DNA of 11,337 nucleotides, taken from the NCBI GenBank assembly GCA_934255105.1, contig CAKQNH010000071.1, positions 1 through 11,337 on the forward strand, in the 5' to 3' direction. Both the position numbers and the translations under genes were made by a program. The notes beneath the pieces were generated by a model. The model ran no database searches and was not told where the DNA came from. It worked only from the letters and a program-made list of their open reading frames with translations. Shown here piece after piece: positions 1-7,344 of the stretch. Every line of letters starts with the position of its first letter. The stretch's first letter is position 1. The DNA is from an uncultured Pirellulaceae bacterium. GTDB taxonomy: Bacteria > Planctomycetota > Planctomycetia > Pirellulales > Pirellulaceae.

Positions 1-1082
1 TTCCCCTTCTGCACCAGGATGACCAGTTCATTCTGCGAGACATCGACCGAAGTTGGGAAGAGCTCACCCATTTGCTGCATGAACTCGGTGTCGCAAGCGA
101 AATAAGCGTCCGGGTGCTGGCCCCCTTTCATCTGCGCTACCAGGATACCGCAACCGTTATAGTTGCGGGACACATGCACGCCTTCACGCTTTTCGAACTT
201 ATCGATCGTTTCTTCAATAGCTGGTCGCAGCATCGATCCTGCAAACAGCGTCAGTTCGGGTTTATCCACCCAATGATCTCCGGGCGCTGTGCGAAAACCA
301 TAGTGTTGGTATCGCTCGAGCCCACGAACGGCGGCGGTCAAATAGCGTCCAAAATGCAGAGCCGCAGTGGGCTGAGTGGAAAAATCGAGCACACCGACGG
401 AAATTTGAGAAGTGGCAGCGGCAAATTCGGGCAATTCGACTGGAGTCAAGGCGGGATAGGTCGATAGCACTGCATCGTAGACAATCCCAGCGTCTGCGGC
501 ACCCACCAACAGATCGTTGGCCACATCGGTAACCGTGGTACGATAGCCTTCGGTTGCAGCGTCCAGTTTCTCCCACAGGCCCGCTTGGCTGAGCACTTCG
601 CGTGTCAATTTGCCGACGGCCGCCCCATCGGGACTGGCTTGGACCAAGCGGACATCTTCGCGCAGCAAGTCTTCGAAGCGGGTGATCTGCTTGGGGTTGC
701 CTTTGGGAACCACGACCACGACATGCATGGTTGCGATAGGAAGCACTTCGGCGACCAGCTCTTTGTCTTTCGCGACCGTCAAGAAACTATCGTCGGCTGG
801 CAGAAACAGATCTCCGTTGCGGCTGATCTCCAGCGATGACAGCAGTGTTTGCGAGGGGCCATACTGGACTTGCACTTGCCGCCCAGTTTCCTCCTCATAG
901 GCTTTGCGGATGTCCTCCATTACGGCGCGATTGCTGGCCGCGCAGTAAATCATCAGCGGTGCCTGCCCGCCGCTGCCGGGCGTACCACCGCTGGCCACAG
1001 GATTGTCCTTGCGAGCCATCAGAAAGAATAGGGCGACCAGCAAAGCCAGGGAGCCCACCACGAGGGCCAGCATTTTAGACAT
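1..1082 (-). CDS. ModA-like periplasmic binding protein with two tandem domains (3' end outside window)
   Basis: This frame is open from ATG at 1082 to the left edge (360 codons seen, no stop), so the C-terminus is missing. Residues 5-22 form a hydrophobic signal or membrane anchor, followed by a Gly/Ser-rich linker (about 30-42). Domain 1 (about 43-270) resembles ModA/type-2 periplasmic binding proteins: IYCAASNRAVMEDI near 45-58, the DLFLPADD segment at 91-98 (compare DLFISAD in ModA), a GKLTREVLSQAGLW helix at 157-170 and GAADAGIVYDAV at 194-205. A second binding domain starts at about 277 (LTLFAGSMLRPAIEE, then NGCGILVAQMKGGQHPD and YFACD at 327-331) and is cut by the window. The ligand is probably an oxyanion such as molybdate, tungstate or phosphate, but this is inferred from family resemblance. 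No permease or ATPase gene is visible. No clear Shine-Dalgarno precedes the start; ATG 1082 was chosen because it begins the hydrophobic anchor. It lies 119 bp downstream of the Na/Pi-family gene on the same strand. Confidence 0.85.
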   Translation of the reverse strand, partial: MSKMLALVVGSLALLVALFFLMARKDNPVASGGTPGSGGQAPLMIYCAASNRAVMEDIRKAYEEETGRQVQVQYGPSQTLLSSLEISRNGDLFLPADDSFLTVAKDKELVAEVLPIATMHVVVVVPKGNPKQITRFEDLLREDVRLVQASPDGAAVGKLTREVLSQAGLWEKLDAATEGYRTTVTDVANDLLVGAADAGIVYDAVLSTYPALTPVELPEFAAATSQISVGVLDFSTQPTAALHFGRYLTAAVRGLERYQHYGFRTAPGDHWVDKPELTLFAGSMLRPAIEETIDKFEKREGVHVSRNYNGCGILVAQMKGGQHPDAYFACDTEFMQQMGELFPTSVDVSQNELVILVQKG

Positions 1083-1201
1083 CGAAAAAACCTGTGCCAG
1101 AATTCATGAACCAAATCGCAATCCACATCGGAGTTATCCTATTCTATGATAGCCTGACACCGCTTGCGACAGTTATTTTTGGTGGCCCATCGCCTCACTC
1201 A

Positions 1202-2881
1202 TTACTCATTATCGATCGTTTCGGCGACGTTGTGGGTGTGGTCGCGAACGCGGGCATAAGCGTTCAATGCGGCCATAAATGCAATACTGACTGCGGCTGG
1301 AATGGCACCCGTTGACAATTCCTCTAAGTGCTTGCGCCGCAGCCCCTTGATCTCTTCGCGAATGCGCTTGCTGGTCGGCAGGGTGTTATTAAGCACATGC
1401 CGGTTGCGGTTGCTAAAGGATTCGTGGACCGCGATCAGGTACTCCTTAACATGTTTGTTCAGTTCGGCTAGATCGCTGCGGTGAGTCTCCGTGAAGCGCA
1501 AGCCATCGCGGCGCAATTTGCGATCGAATTTATCCAAATTTGCCACATAGTCGCTGATCGATTCATATTCATCGGCCAGACGAAGCTGTCGGCGTGCTTC
1601 CTCAGCCGTCGCTCGCGAGACGTTGCCGGCCAGCAAGTTGGTAACAAAGGCCGCTATTTCGTCCTGTACCGAGTCCAAGATGCTCTCGCGCTGTTTCAGT
1701 CGATCCGCCAATTTTTTGTCAGGATCGTCGTCGAGCATCAACTCCAGCAGCCAGTCAAGCATTTTGATGCAGCCGTCGCCCATTTTCAAAATCTCCTTAC
1801 GCGACTGTTCGATAGCCAGCAGGGGCGTCTCCAATATGCGTACGTCGAGGTCCGTTAGGCGAGGCTTCTCTTTGAACGGGCGTGCGGGCACGATCCACTC
1901 CAGAAAACGCACGATGGGGGTCATTATCGGGAGAAACACCAGCGTGTTCGCGATGTTGAACAGACTGTGCGTAGCGGCTATAGCCGCCACTGTGTATGGA
2001 TACGTGTCCACACCGCCAACCTGCACAACGGTGGCGGGATCAACGCTCACGAGCGATTGAACGAGTGCGATGTACCACTGGAAAATGGAGGTGATCCACA
2101 GCACTCCACAAATGTTAAAAATAACATGGAAATAAGCTGCCCGCCGCGCGTTGGTCGTAGCTCCCAACGAGGCCAAGAAGGCAGTGATCGTGGTGCCGAC
2201 ATTCTCGCCCAAAATCAATGCGGCTGCCGTTGGATAAGAAATCACACCTTGTGTGGCCAAAGAGATCGTGATCCCCAGCGTGGCGGAGGAGGACTGTACC
2301 ACCATTGTCATCACGCAGCCCACCAGGGCGCACTTCATGACGCCCAAATACGTGTCGGCATTGAACTTAGCAAACCAAGCTTCGAACTCAGGCAGGTCTT
2401 TGATAATGGCGCAGGCCGACTTCATGACCTCCAAGCCAAAGAAGACCATGCCTATGCCCATCGCGAACATCGCCCACGTGCGCCAGCGATCGCCCCGCGA
2501 AAACAGAAACACAAAAGCGGCGAAGCCCAGCAGCGGCAAGCCATACTTGCCGATATTCAACACCAGAATCCAACCCGTGATCGTAGTGCCAATGTTGGCA
2601 CCCATAATCACTCCCACCGCTTGAGTCAGGTCCATGATGCCGCTGTTGACGAAGCCGATGACCATCACTGTCGTCACCGAGCTCGACTGCACGATACACG
2701 TCACCAACACGCCCACTGTGGTGGCTAAGAAGCGATTGTTGGTCACGGCCCCAATCAAACTGCGCAGGCTATTTCCCGCTACGGCCTGCATGCCGTCGGA
2801 CATGTTCTTCATGCCCAGCAGAAAAATCCCTAGGCCGCCCACCAATTCGAAGATCATTCTTAGCAGAGATTGAAGATCCAA
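1202..2881 (-). CDS. Na/Pi-cotransporter family protein with C-terminal PhoU-like domain
   Basis: This 559-residue inner-membrane protein belongs to the NptA/PNaS (SLC34-like) family, which couples sodium to phosphate movement. Two inverted transport repeats are visible. Each carries the diagnostic QSSS motif (65-68 and 196-199), and each is followed by a related G-N-I/V-GTT motif (GANIGTT at 94-100, GENVGTT at 225-231). Hydrophobic segments fill residues 10-330. Residues about 345-555 form a charged, helical PhoU-like cytoplasmic domain ending in DHTHNVAETI, typical of the bacterial long form. The frame given starts at TTG 2881; an ATG at 2857 (MIFELVGGLGIFLLGMK) matches the usual N-terminus of the family and is an equally good start. 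Neither has a strong Shine-Dalgarno. The gene lies between the kinase upstream and the ModA-like gene downstream. The PhoU-like domain suggests phosphate-linked control, but transport substrate and direction cannot be read from sequence. Confidence 0.93.
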   Translation of the reverse strand: MDLQSLLRMIFELVGGLGIFLLGMKNMSDGMQAVAGNSLRSLIGAVTNNRFLATTVGVLVTCIVQSSSVTTVMVIGFVNSGIMDLTQAVGVIMGANIGTTITGWILVLNIGKYGLPLLGFAAFVFLFSRGDRWRTWAMFAMGIGMVFFGLEVMKSACAIIKDLPEFEAWFAKFNADTYLGVMKCALVGCVMTMVVQSSSATLGITISLATQGVISYPTAAALILGENVGTTITAFLASLGATTNARRAAYFHVIFNICGVLWITSIFQWYIALVQSLVSVDPATVVQVGGVDTYPYTVAAIAATHSLFNIANTLVFLPIMTPIVRFLEWIVPARPFKEKPRLTDLDVRILETPLLAIEQSRKEILKMGDGCIKMLDWLLELMLDDDPDKKLADRLKQRESILDSVQDEIAAFVTNLLAGNVSRATAEEARRQLRLADEYESISDYVANLDKFDRKLRRDGLRFTETHRSDLAELNKHVKEYLIAVHESFSNRNRHVLNNTLPTSKRIREEIKGLRRKHLEELSTGAIPAAVSIAFMAALNAYARVRDHTHNVAETIDNE

Positions 2882-2953
2882 GTTGTCGACTCGTTCAAGA
2901 GGATTGGGGATGCTCCAGAAAGCGCGCTGGGTGGCATCATTAATTTGAACGTA

Positions 2954-2981
2954 ATTCTAGAGGACTGCCTGTGCGACGCAA
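2954..2981 (-). promoter_or_regulatory. Possible sigma70-like promoter for the Na/Pi-family gene
   Basis: Read on the minus strand, TTGCGT (2981-2976) and TAGAAT (2959-2954) are separated by 16 bp. The -10-like box matches the consensus at five of six positions; the -35-like box is weak. It lies about 70 bp upstream of the TTG start and 163 bp or more downstream of the kinase stop, so the Na/Pi gene may have its own promoter. Planctomycete promoters are poorly defined and this match could be chance. Confidence 0.28.
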
Positions 2982-3143
2982 CGCACCCTATAGCAGCATT
3001 AGTTGCCCAAGGGCAAAGTTTCCGAAAATACCATTGCCCGCTTGTCACAGCGGATGGTCCCACGCAGGGCACAGGCTATGCCAACACTTGCTCGGCAATT
3101 TCCGCAGATGCTATGGTTTGTTGCGGATAGGATTTGGAGGTCG

Positions 3144-5417
3144 CTAGGCTTGATCAACATCCGCACGAGGCGGGAAATCCATAGGTTGATCAAGGGTTGG
3201 GTCGAAGCTGGAGGATGACTTTTTGGTCAGCGGATCCCCATCGGTTCCTTTCAAGCCCCGCTCGTGGCGCCCCCACCAGCGGTCCCCGTCCGCTATGGAC
3301 CACTGTCCCGCCGCAGCACAGGCAGACAATAACAGGGACAATTCACGTGCGGTTTGCGGACGTTTGGCCCGCGTCTTTTCCAAGCAGCTCATCAGCGCGT
3401 CTTCCAGTTGGCTGGAGATCTCGATCTGGCTGCGTTGCGAAGGGGGCACGGGTAGCTCATCGATATGTTTGTGGCACAATTCGGCCAGATTCGCCGCTTC
3501 AAAGACCGGATGTCCAGTCAACAAAAAGTATCCGATGGCACCCACCGCGTAGATATCCGAGCGCGCGTCGACGGACAACGGTGCCTGAATCGATTCGGGA
3601 GACATGTACAGCGGGGTGCCTGTCAGCGACCCGCCGATGGCATGCAAGCCTCCCTCCGGTTGTTCAATTGCCTTGACCAATCCAAAATCGAGTACCTTAA
3701 CCACGTCAGGCTGGCAGCCGCGTCGATTGAGCATGACGTTGGCGGGCTTGATATCGCGATGAACCAATCCTTGGGAATGAGCTTCGTAGAGCGAACCGCA
3801 AACTTGCAGCAGGATGTGGATCACGCGCGTCTCACCTTGCGGCCCGTAATCGTTGATCAGTTTCTGTAAATCGATCCCGTCGAGATACTCCATTGCGTAG
3901 TAGAAGACCCCTTCTGGGGTTCGTCCGTAATCATAGATGGCGATGGTGTTGGCGTGGTTGAGCTGGCAAGTAATTTGCACCTCGCGTTCAAAGCGTGCAA
4001 TGGATGATTCATTGACCTTTTCGGCCTGTAGCAACTTGATCGCAGTCGCACGTCGCAGCATCGAATGGCGGCCCTTGTAAACCACCCCCATCCCACCTTC
4101 GCCCAGCTTTTCTTCCAGCTTGTACTGGCCCAGTTGCTGTGCCTCGATGACTGCTTCACGCGATCGTCGCTGCAGTCTGGCGATGATTACCGTGAACACA
4201 AAGATCGCGATGGCACTCAGCACCAGCAAACTATAGATCAACAGAAAGGTGCGCTGCAGAATGACTAAAGGGCGAAACGCTTGCGCGCGACTTAGCTCCG
4301 TCGCCACCCCCATCTGATACTGGGGTAGCCACCGCCACGCACCAATTACCGGAACGCCCCTGTAGTCGCGATAGCCGTCCACATTGGAGTGGGCGCTGGT
4401 GGCGTCCTTGGCTGCAAGCGCGTCAGCCGCCATGGCCGTCAATGGCAATTGAGAACGCCGCACTTTGGGTCGAAAACCTTGCGTCATGTCCCCCCCTGGA
4501 TCGCGAATCATTACCTGAAGCATGGATCTTGAGCCGGGTTGATCGGGCAAGAGCCCCAGCAGAATCAAGGCTTCGTCCGAACGACTATTGCTAACCATCA
4601 CCCCTTGCGAGTTGAAGGCGTAGCTCTCTCCGGAATCTCCAACTTGGCCGAGTTGCAGAATTTGGGTGAACTCTCGCTCGGGGCGAATCTGCAAAGCCAG
4701 AACGGCGATGACTTGAAACGATGGGTCTCGTACCGGCGCGCACGCATACATCGTCGGCACCCCCGTGCGCAATTGTCCATTTGCGTCCTTTATCATGGCG
4801 ACGCTAGGGAACGGGGGCGATACGAACGTTTCTCCATTGAGCGCACGTTCTGTAAAGGCTTCGTATTCAGCAATAGCCTCTCTGCCTTCGAGTACCGCGT
4901 GGGAGGATGCTTTGACTGCATGGGATTCGTCGATCAAAATGAACCCCGCGAAGGAGTGTGCTGCCATGACGGGGGCTATCTCGTCGGCCAATCGACGCTG
5001 AGCTTGTGCCATTTCCTCCGGGGTGCTGGCGACTGTCGTAGAATTCTTCTGCAACAAGGTATAAATTGTCTCGCGTACCGACACATCGTTAGCCAGCGAC
5101 TGGGTGGTCGCGCCTTGCACCGCAAGCCACTTTTCGAGCATTTCGGTCTCTATATTGACGATGCTCAGCAGTCCATCATGAACATTCCCTTTGATGGTCG
5201 ATTCAATCGCGCTTTGCACGAAATAGCCAATGGTCGACAGTAGGATGACCGCGACAATCGGCCAGATCCATATTTGCTTCTTCAAAAACACTCGCGTGCG
5301 AGTGACCGTCAGCGTCATGCTGCGCGACGCCCAAGTCATGTGGGCTTGAGGTTGCCGGTGGACCCCGTGGCGGCCGCTACCCCTTCGAGTCCGACGAAAT
5401 AGGTTTAGTGGGTTCAT
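3144..5417 (-). CDS. Transmembrane Ser/Thr protein kinase with N-terminal extracytoplasmic dCache sensor
   Basis: The protein has 757 residues. Residues 1-48 are basic and cytoplasmic, TM1 is about 51-68, an extracytoplasmic domain spans about 70-380, TM2 about 387-412, and a Hanks-type kinase domain about 432-700. The outer domain looks like dCache_1: DSGESYAFNSQGVMVSNS at 261-278 and the closing WRWLPQYQMGVATEL at 361-375. The kinase has all core elements: glycine loop GEGGMG at 439-444, Lys461 in AIK, HRDIKPAN at 553-560 with catalytic Asp555, DFG at 577-579, and SPE at 606-608 as the APE-equivalent. It should be active and phosphorylate Ser/Thr in response to a periplasmic small molecule. 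Sensor-first, kinase-last order copies that of histidine kinases and is opposite to PknB. The tail (700-757) has no known domain but contains a Ser cluster (734-737). ATG 5417 gives the longest frame; Met27 or Met34 are alternative starts before TM1. The ligand and targets are unknown. Confidence 0.93.
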   Translation of the reverse strand: MNPLNLFRRTRRGSGRHGVHRQPQAHMTWASRSMTLTVTRTRVFLKKQIWIWPIVAVILLSTIGYFVQSAIESTIKGNVHDGLLSIVNIETEMLEKWLAVQGATTQSLANDVSVRETIYTLLQKNSTTVASTPEEMAQAQRRLADEIAPVMAAHSFAGFILIDESHAVKASSHAVLEGREAIAEYEAFTERALNGETFVSPPFPSVAMIKDANGQLRTGVPTMYACAPVRDPSFQVIAVLALQIRPEREFTQILQLGQVGDSGESYAFNSQGVMVSNSRSDEALILLGLLPDQPGSRSMLQVMIRDPGGDMTQGFRPKVRRSQLPLTAMAADALAAKDATSAHSNVDGYRDYRGVPVIGAWRWLPQYQMGVATELSRAQAFRPLVILQRTFLLIYSLLVLSAIAIFVFTVIIARLQRRSREAVIEAQQLGQYKLEEKLGEGGMGVVYKGRHSMLRRATAIKLLQAEKVNESSIARFEREVQITCQLNHANTIAIYDYGRTPEGVFYYAMEYLDGIDLQKLINDYGPQGETRVIHILLQVCGSLYEAHSQGLVHRDIKPANVMLNRRGCQPDVVKVLDFGLVKAIEQPEGGLHAIGGSLTGTPLYMSPESIQAPLSVDARSDIYAVGAIGYFLLTGHPVFEAANLAELCHKHIDELPVPPSQRSQIEISSQLEDALMSCLEKTRAKRPQTARELSLLLSACAAAGQWSIADGDRWWGRHERGLKGTDGDPLTKKSSSSFDPTLDQPMDFPPRADVDQA

Positions 5418-5478
5418 GATGAGTGGCAGGACTGAGGAGAGGCAGGGACAACGGAGAGCAGGCGAAGGACACTACAAG

Positions 5479-5499
5479 AGTATAATTCGCCAGCGGCGA
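5479..5499 (-). promoter_or_regulatory. Possible kinase promoter: TATACT box next to a small inverted repeat
   Basis: On the minus strand a -10-like TATACT (5484-5479) lies 61 bp upstream of the kinase ATG. Directly upstream, where the promoter spacer would be, is a perfect inverted repeat TCGCC-AGC-GGCGA (5487-5499), which could be an operator or simple chance. No good -35 box is present at 16-18 bp. The rest of the 5418-5549 gap shows nothing further. Confidence 0.28.
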
Positions 5500-5549
5500 G
5501 TCTTCATGGCTGCTGCACCATTCCATGCCAGTTGCCCGCGATTAGTGGG

Positions 5550-5674
5550 ATAAGCTTCCAGCTTGTCTCCCGTAGAATAAGCTTCCAGCTTGTCTCCGTG
5601 GGATAAGCTTCCAGCTTGTCTGCCGTGGGATAAGCTTCCAGCTTGTCTCCGTAGAATAAGCTTCCAGCTTGCCT
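5550..5674. repeat. Five-copy tandem palindromic repeat, alternating 26/27-bp period
   Basis: The core ataagcttccagcttgtct starts at 5550, 5577, 5603, 5630 and 5656, giving periods of 27, 26, 27 and 26 bp. The fifth copy ends in gcct instead of gtct. The short joins between cores vary between gtggg and gtaga types. Each core is a small hairpin, AAGCT-TCC-AGCTT, extendable on the plus strand to about 8 bp with one T-G wobble in copies preceded by G. The array lies 70 bp downstream of the fadL-like stop codon, with another 6-bp stem (GCTTGA/TCAAGC, 5680-5701) between. Frames through the array read as repeated SWKLIPR or QAGSL peptides, but the mixed period breaks any constant frame, so it is not coding. 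I recall similar AAGCTGGAAGCTT-type repeats dispersed in planctomycete genomes; this is recollection, not a search. Confidence 0.9.
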
Positions 5675-5743
5675 TTCATGCTTGATTTCAACTCGTCAAG
5701 CCGGACTCCTCCCCCACCTACTACCTGTGACAAGCCACTAGCC

Positions 5744-7015
5744 TCAGTTGATCCACGAATCGGGAGCGATGTTTGGAAGCGAAGACCCGCGACCAAACCG
5801 CCAGGTCAGCCCGGCACCTAGCCAGTAGCTTTCGATCGAGGTGGTTGTGAAATCGCCGAGCTGCTGAGAGTCCTTGAACATACCGCCGGCCATCATATCC
5901 ATGTCGACTCCCGGCAAAACGTCCGCGACGCCAAGCCCCAACGACATCCGGTGCTGGCTGGTGATCGCCAAAAGCCCTTGCGAATACCGCACCGCAGCCA
6001 AATCACCAGGCTGCACAACGCCGCCCAGCGCCCGACCGGGCGTATTGTCGATTGGGTTTTCGGCCCACACGTACCCGGCCCGCAAGCGATACCGTCCACG
6101 AGTGTATTGTGTACCGAATTGGCAGACCCATTGGTTGTCATAGATTGCTTCGTAGAGATCGGCGCTGTCCCACAGCTTATAGAGAACATCCACTCCGACT
6201 AACAGATTTCCATCCATTAGCGTTGTGTTTGCCAGGCCAAAGCCGATGTTCTGTGGCAAATCCATGTTAACATCGACGGCGCGCTGCCCCGGCCCTGGGT
6301 TCAACAAAAAAGCATTGTCGAACGTGTACGACTGCTCGGTCTGGTAGTACGCACCGAGCGTGGTTGTGTCGGTCAGCAAGTAGTTCGTGCCGACCGTACC
6401 GCGAAGCGCATAATCGGGCGTCATCCCCCCCACACCCACGAATGGGCCATCGTAGAAGGCAATGCCCAGCGACATGCTGGCACCTACCGAAAGCCGGTCG
6501 GTCACATCCAGGCCCAGCGCGGCCGGCATGTTAAAAATTGTTTGCCCCGTGTTGGTGCCGTGTGACTCGGGCACGTGTCGAAAATCCATAAACCCACCGG
6601 CGGTGGTGACAAAACCCAGACCAAGGGTCGCAGGCAATCCCAGGGCACTGAGGTCTTGAGTTACTCCAAAGTTACCTATCGGAACCCCAGGGGCGGTCGA
6701 CCTGGCCGAATAGGGCTCAATCAATGGATCGGGCCCGACAACCGGAATTTGTCTAGTCTGTTGAAGATTGAACGTGGGCTCGGCCCAACCACCGCCGAAC
6801 GCAAACTGCGTTCCACGGAACTGAGTCAGGGCTGCGGGGTTGGCATTGATCGCGCTAGTCAGGTCTTGTGGGCGAGCGATGCTGACCCCGCCCATACCGC
6901 CTGAGGCTGGCATCATTGTATTGTGCAGTTCAACGCCGAACGTTTGGCCGACAGCGGATTGGGAAATGCTGAGTGTACAAAACATTAACGACAAACACAG
7001 AAGCACGCTGCGCAT
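5744..7015 (-). CDS. OmpP1/FadL/TodX-family outer-membrane transport protein
   Basis: The predicted protein has 423 residues with a Sec signal peptide (about 1-23: hydrophobic MRSVLLCLSLMFCTLSIS, probable cleavage after AVG). The mature N-terminus fits the FadL family: GVELHNTMMPASGGMGGVS followed by INANPAAL at 56-63, the NPA segment near the N-terminal hatch. The rest alternates Gly/aromatic beta-strands (for example LGLGFVTTAGGF, LAITSQHRMSLGLGVADV), ending in a last strand YWLGAGLTWRF and a short tail ending WIN. Such barrels carry hydrophobic compounds such as long-chain fatty acids or aromatics across the outer membrane; the substrate here is unknown. The frame extends to an ATG at 7069, but ATG 7015 is preferred because it starts directly at the signal peptide and has GGAG seven bases upstream. 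It is monocistronic by appearance, with hairpin arrays on both sides. Confidence 0.88.
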   Translation of the reverse strand: MRSVLLCLSLMFCTLSISQSAVGQTFGVELHNTMMPASGGMGGVSIARPQDLTSAINANPAALTQFRGTQFAFGGGWAEPTFNLQQTRQIPVVGPDPLIEPYSARSTAPGVPIGNFGVTQDLSALGLPATLGLGFVTTAGGFMDFRHVPESHGTNTGQTIFNMPAALGLDVTDRLSVGASMSLGIAFYDGPFVGVGGMTPDYALRGTVGTNYLLTDTTTLGAYYQTEQSYTFDNAFLLNPGPGQRAVDVNMDLPQNIGFGLANTTLMDGNLLVGVDVLYKLWDSADLYEAIYDNQWVCQFGTQYTRGRYRLRAGYVWAENPIDNTPGRALGGVVQPGDLAAVRYSQGLLAITSQHRMSLGLGVADVLPGVDMDMMAGGMFKDSQQLGDFTTTSIESYWLGAGLTWRFGRGSSLPNIAPDSWIN

Positions 7016-7022
7016 TGCTGAG

Positions 7023-7026
7023 CTCC
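7023..7026 (-). promoter_or_regulatory. Shine-Dalgarno of the FadL-like gene
   Basis: GGAG on the minus strand, seven bases from ATG 7015. It decides the start in favour of 7015 over the in-frame ATG at 7069, which would place 18 non-signal residues before the signal peptide. Confidence 0.6.
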
Positions 7027-7194
7027 ATCTCAGGACGGCCAAATGAAACGATAATGCGGCGGGATTCAACCAGTCACATCTTATCGATTAATCGGGCGTT
7101 TCCGATTGTGCATTGATCGAAAGCCCAACGTGCTGCAGAATCCTCCTAATCGCGTCAATTTAAGGCTGCGACGTAACCGTTCACGGATCTGCTG
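7027..7194. other. Intergenic stretch upstream of the FadL-like gene
   Basis: No gene is seen. It holds a perfect 10-bp palindrome CGATTAATCG (7085-7094) and, just right of it, an imperfect pair GGGCGTTTCCGAT / ATCGAAAGCC. A strong AGGAGG on the minus strand (about 7142-7147) leads only to a frame of about 15 codons from TTG, so it is probably chance. No convincing -35/-10 pair was found. Confidence 0.4.
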
Positions 7195-7322
7195 ATAGTC
7201 GCTGATCGCTCCGCCGATCAGACGCAATAGTCGCCGATCGCTCCGCCGACCAGATGCAATAGTCGCTGATCGCTCCGCCGATCAGACGCAATAGTCGCTG
7301 ATCGCTCCGCCGATCAGATGCT
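7195..7322. repeat. Four-copy 32-bp tandem hairpin repeat
   Basis: Four contiguous 32-bp units start at 7195, 7227, 7259 and 7291, each beginning atagtcg and ending in cagacgca or cagatgc. Each unit contains a hairpin with 7-bp arms CTGATCG and CGATCAG around a 6-base loop CTCCGC (unit 1: 7202-7208 and 7215-7221). Unit 2 differs in both arms (CCGATCG and CGACCAG). There are no variable spacers, so this is not CRISPR. The array begins 22 bp downstream of the stop of the secreted-protein gene (7345), so its minus-strand transcript would carry four stem-loops in the 3' UTR, possibly for termination or mRNA protection. I recall related GATCG/CGATC repeats in Pirellulaceae, without having checked. 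Confidence 0.92.
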
Positions 7323-7344
7323 TGGGTGAGCCTACCCCAGAATA

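Noticed and set aside
1967..2728. 253-codon plus-strand frame inside the Na/Pi-family gene
   Set aside because: It is antisense to a clear 559-residue transporter with both QSSS motifs; its product is His/Arg-rich, lacks any domain and has no Shine-Dalgarno.
2882..3143. Small gene between the kinase and Na/Pi genes
   Set aside because: Short frames exist on both strands but none has a ribosome site or recognisable product; only a weak promoter-like pair was kept.
4539..5243. 234-codon plus-strand frame inside the kinase gene
   Set aside because: It is antisense to the Cache domain and TM1 of a complete kinase; no recognisable motif or start signal.
5542..5796. 84-codon minus-strand frame through the AAGCTT repeats
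   Set aside because: Most of it is the repeat translated as SWKLIPR/QAGSL-type peptides and the rest is an out-of-frame overlap with the FadL-like gene's 3' end.
7195..7322. CRISPR array
   Set aside because: Units are contiguous with no variable spacers, and no cas genes are near. The same holds for 5550-5674.
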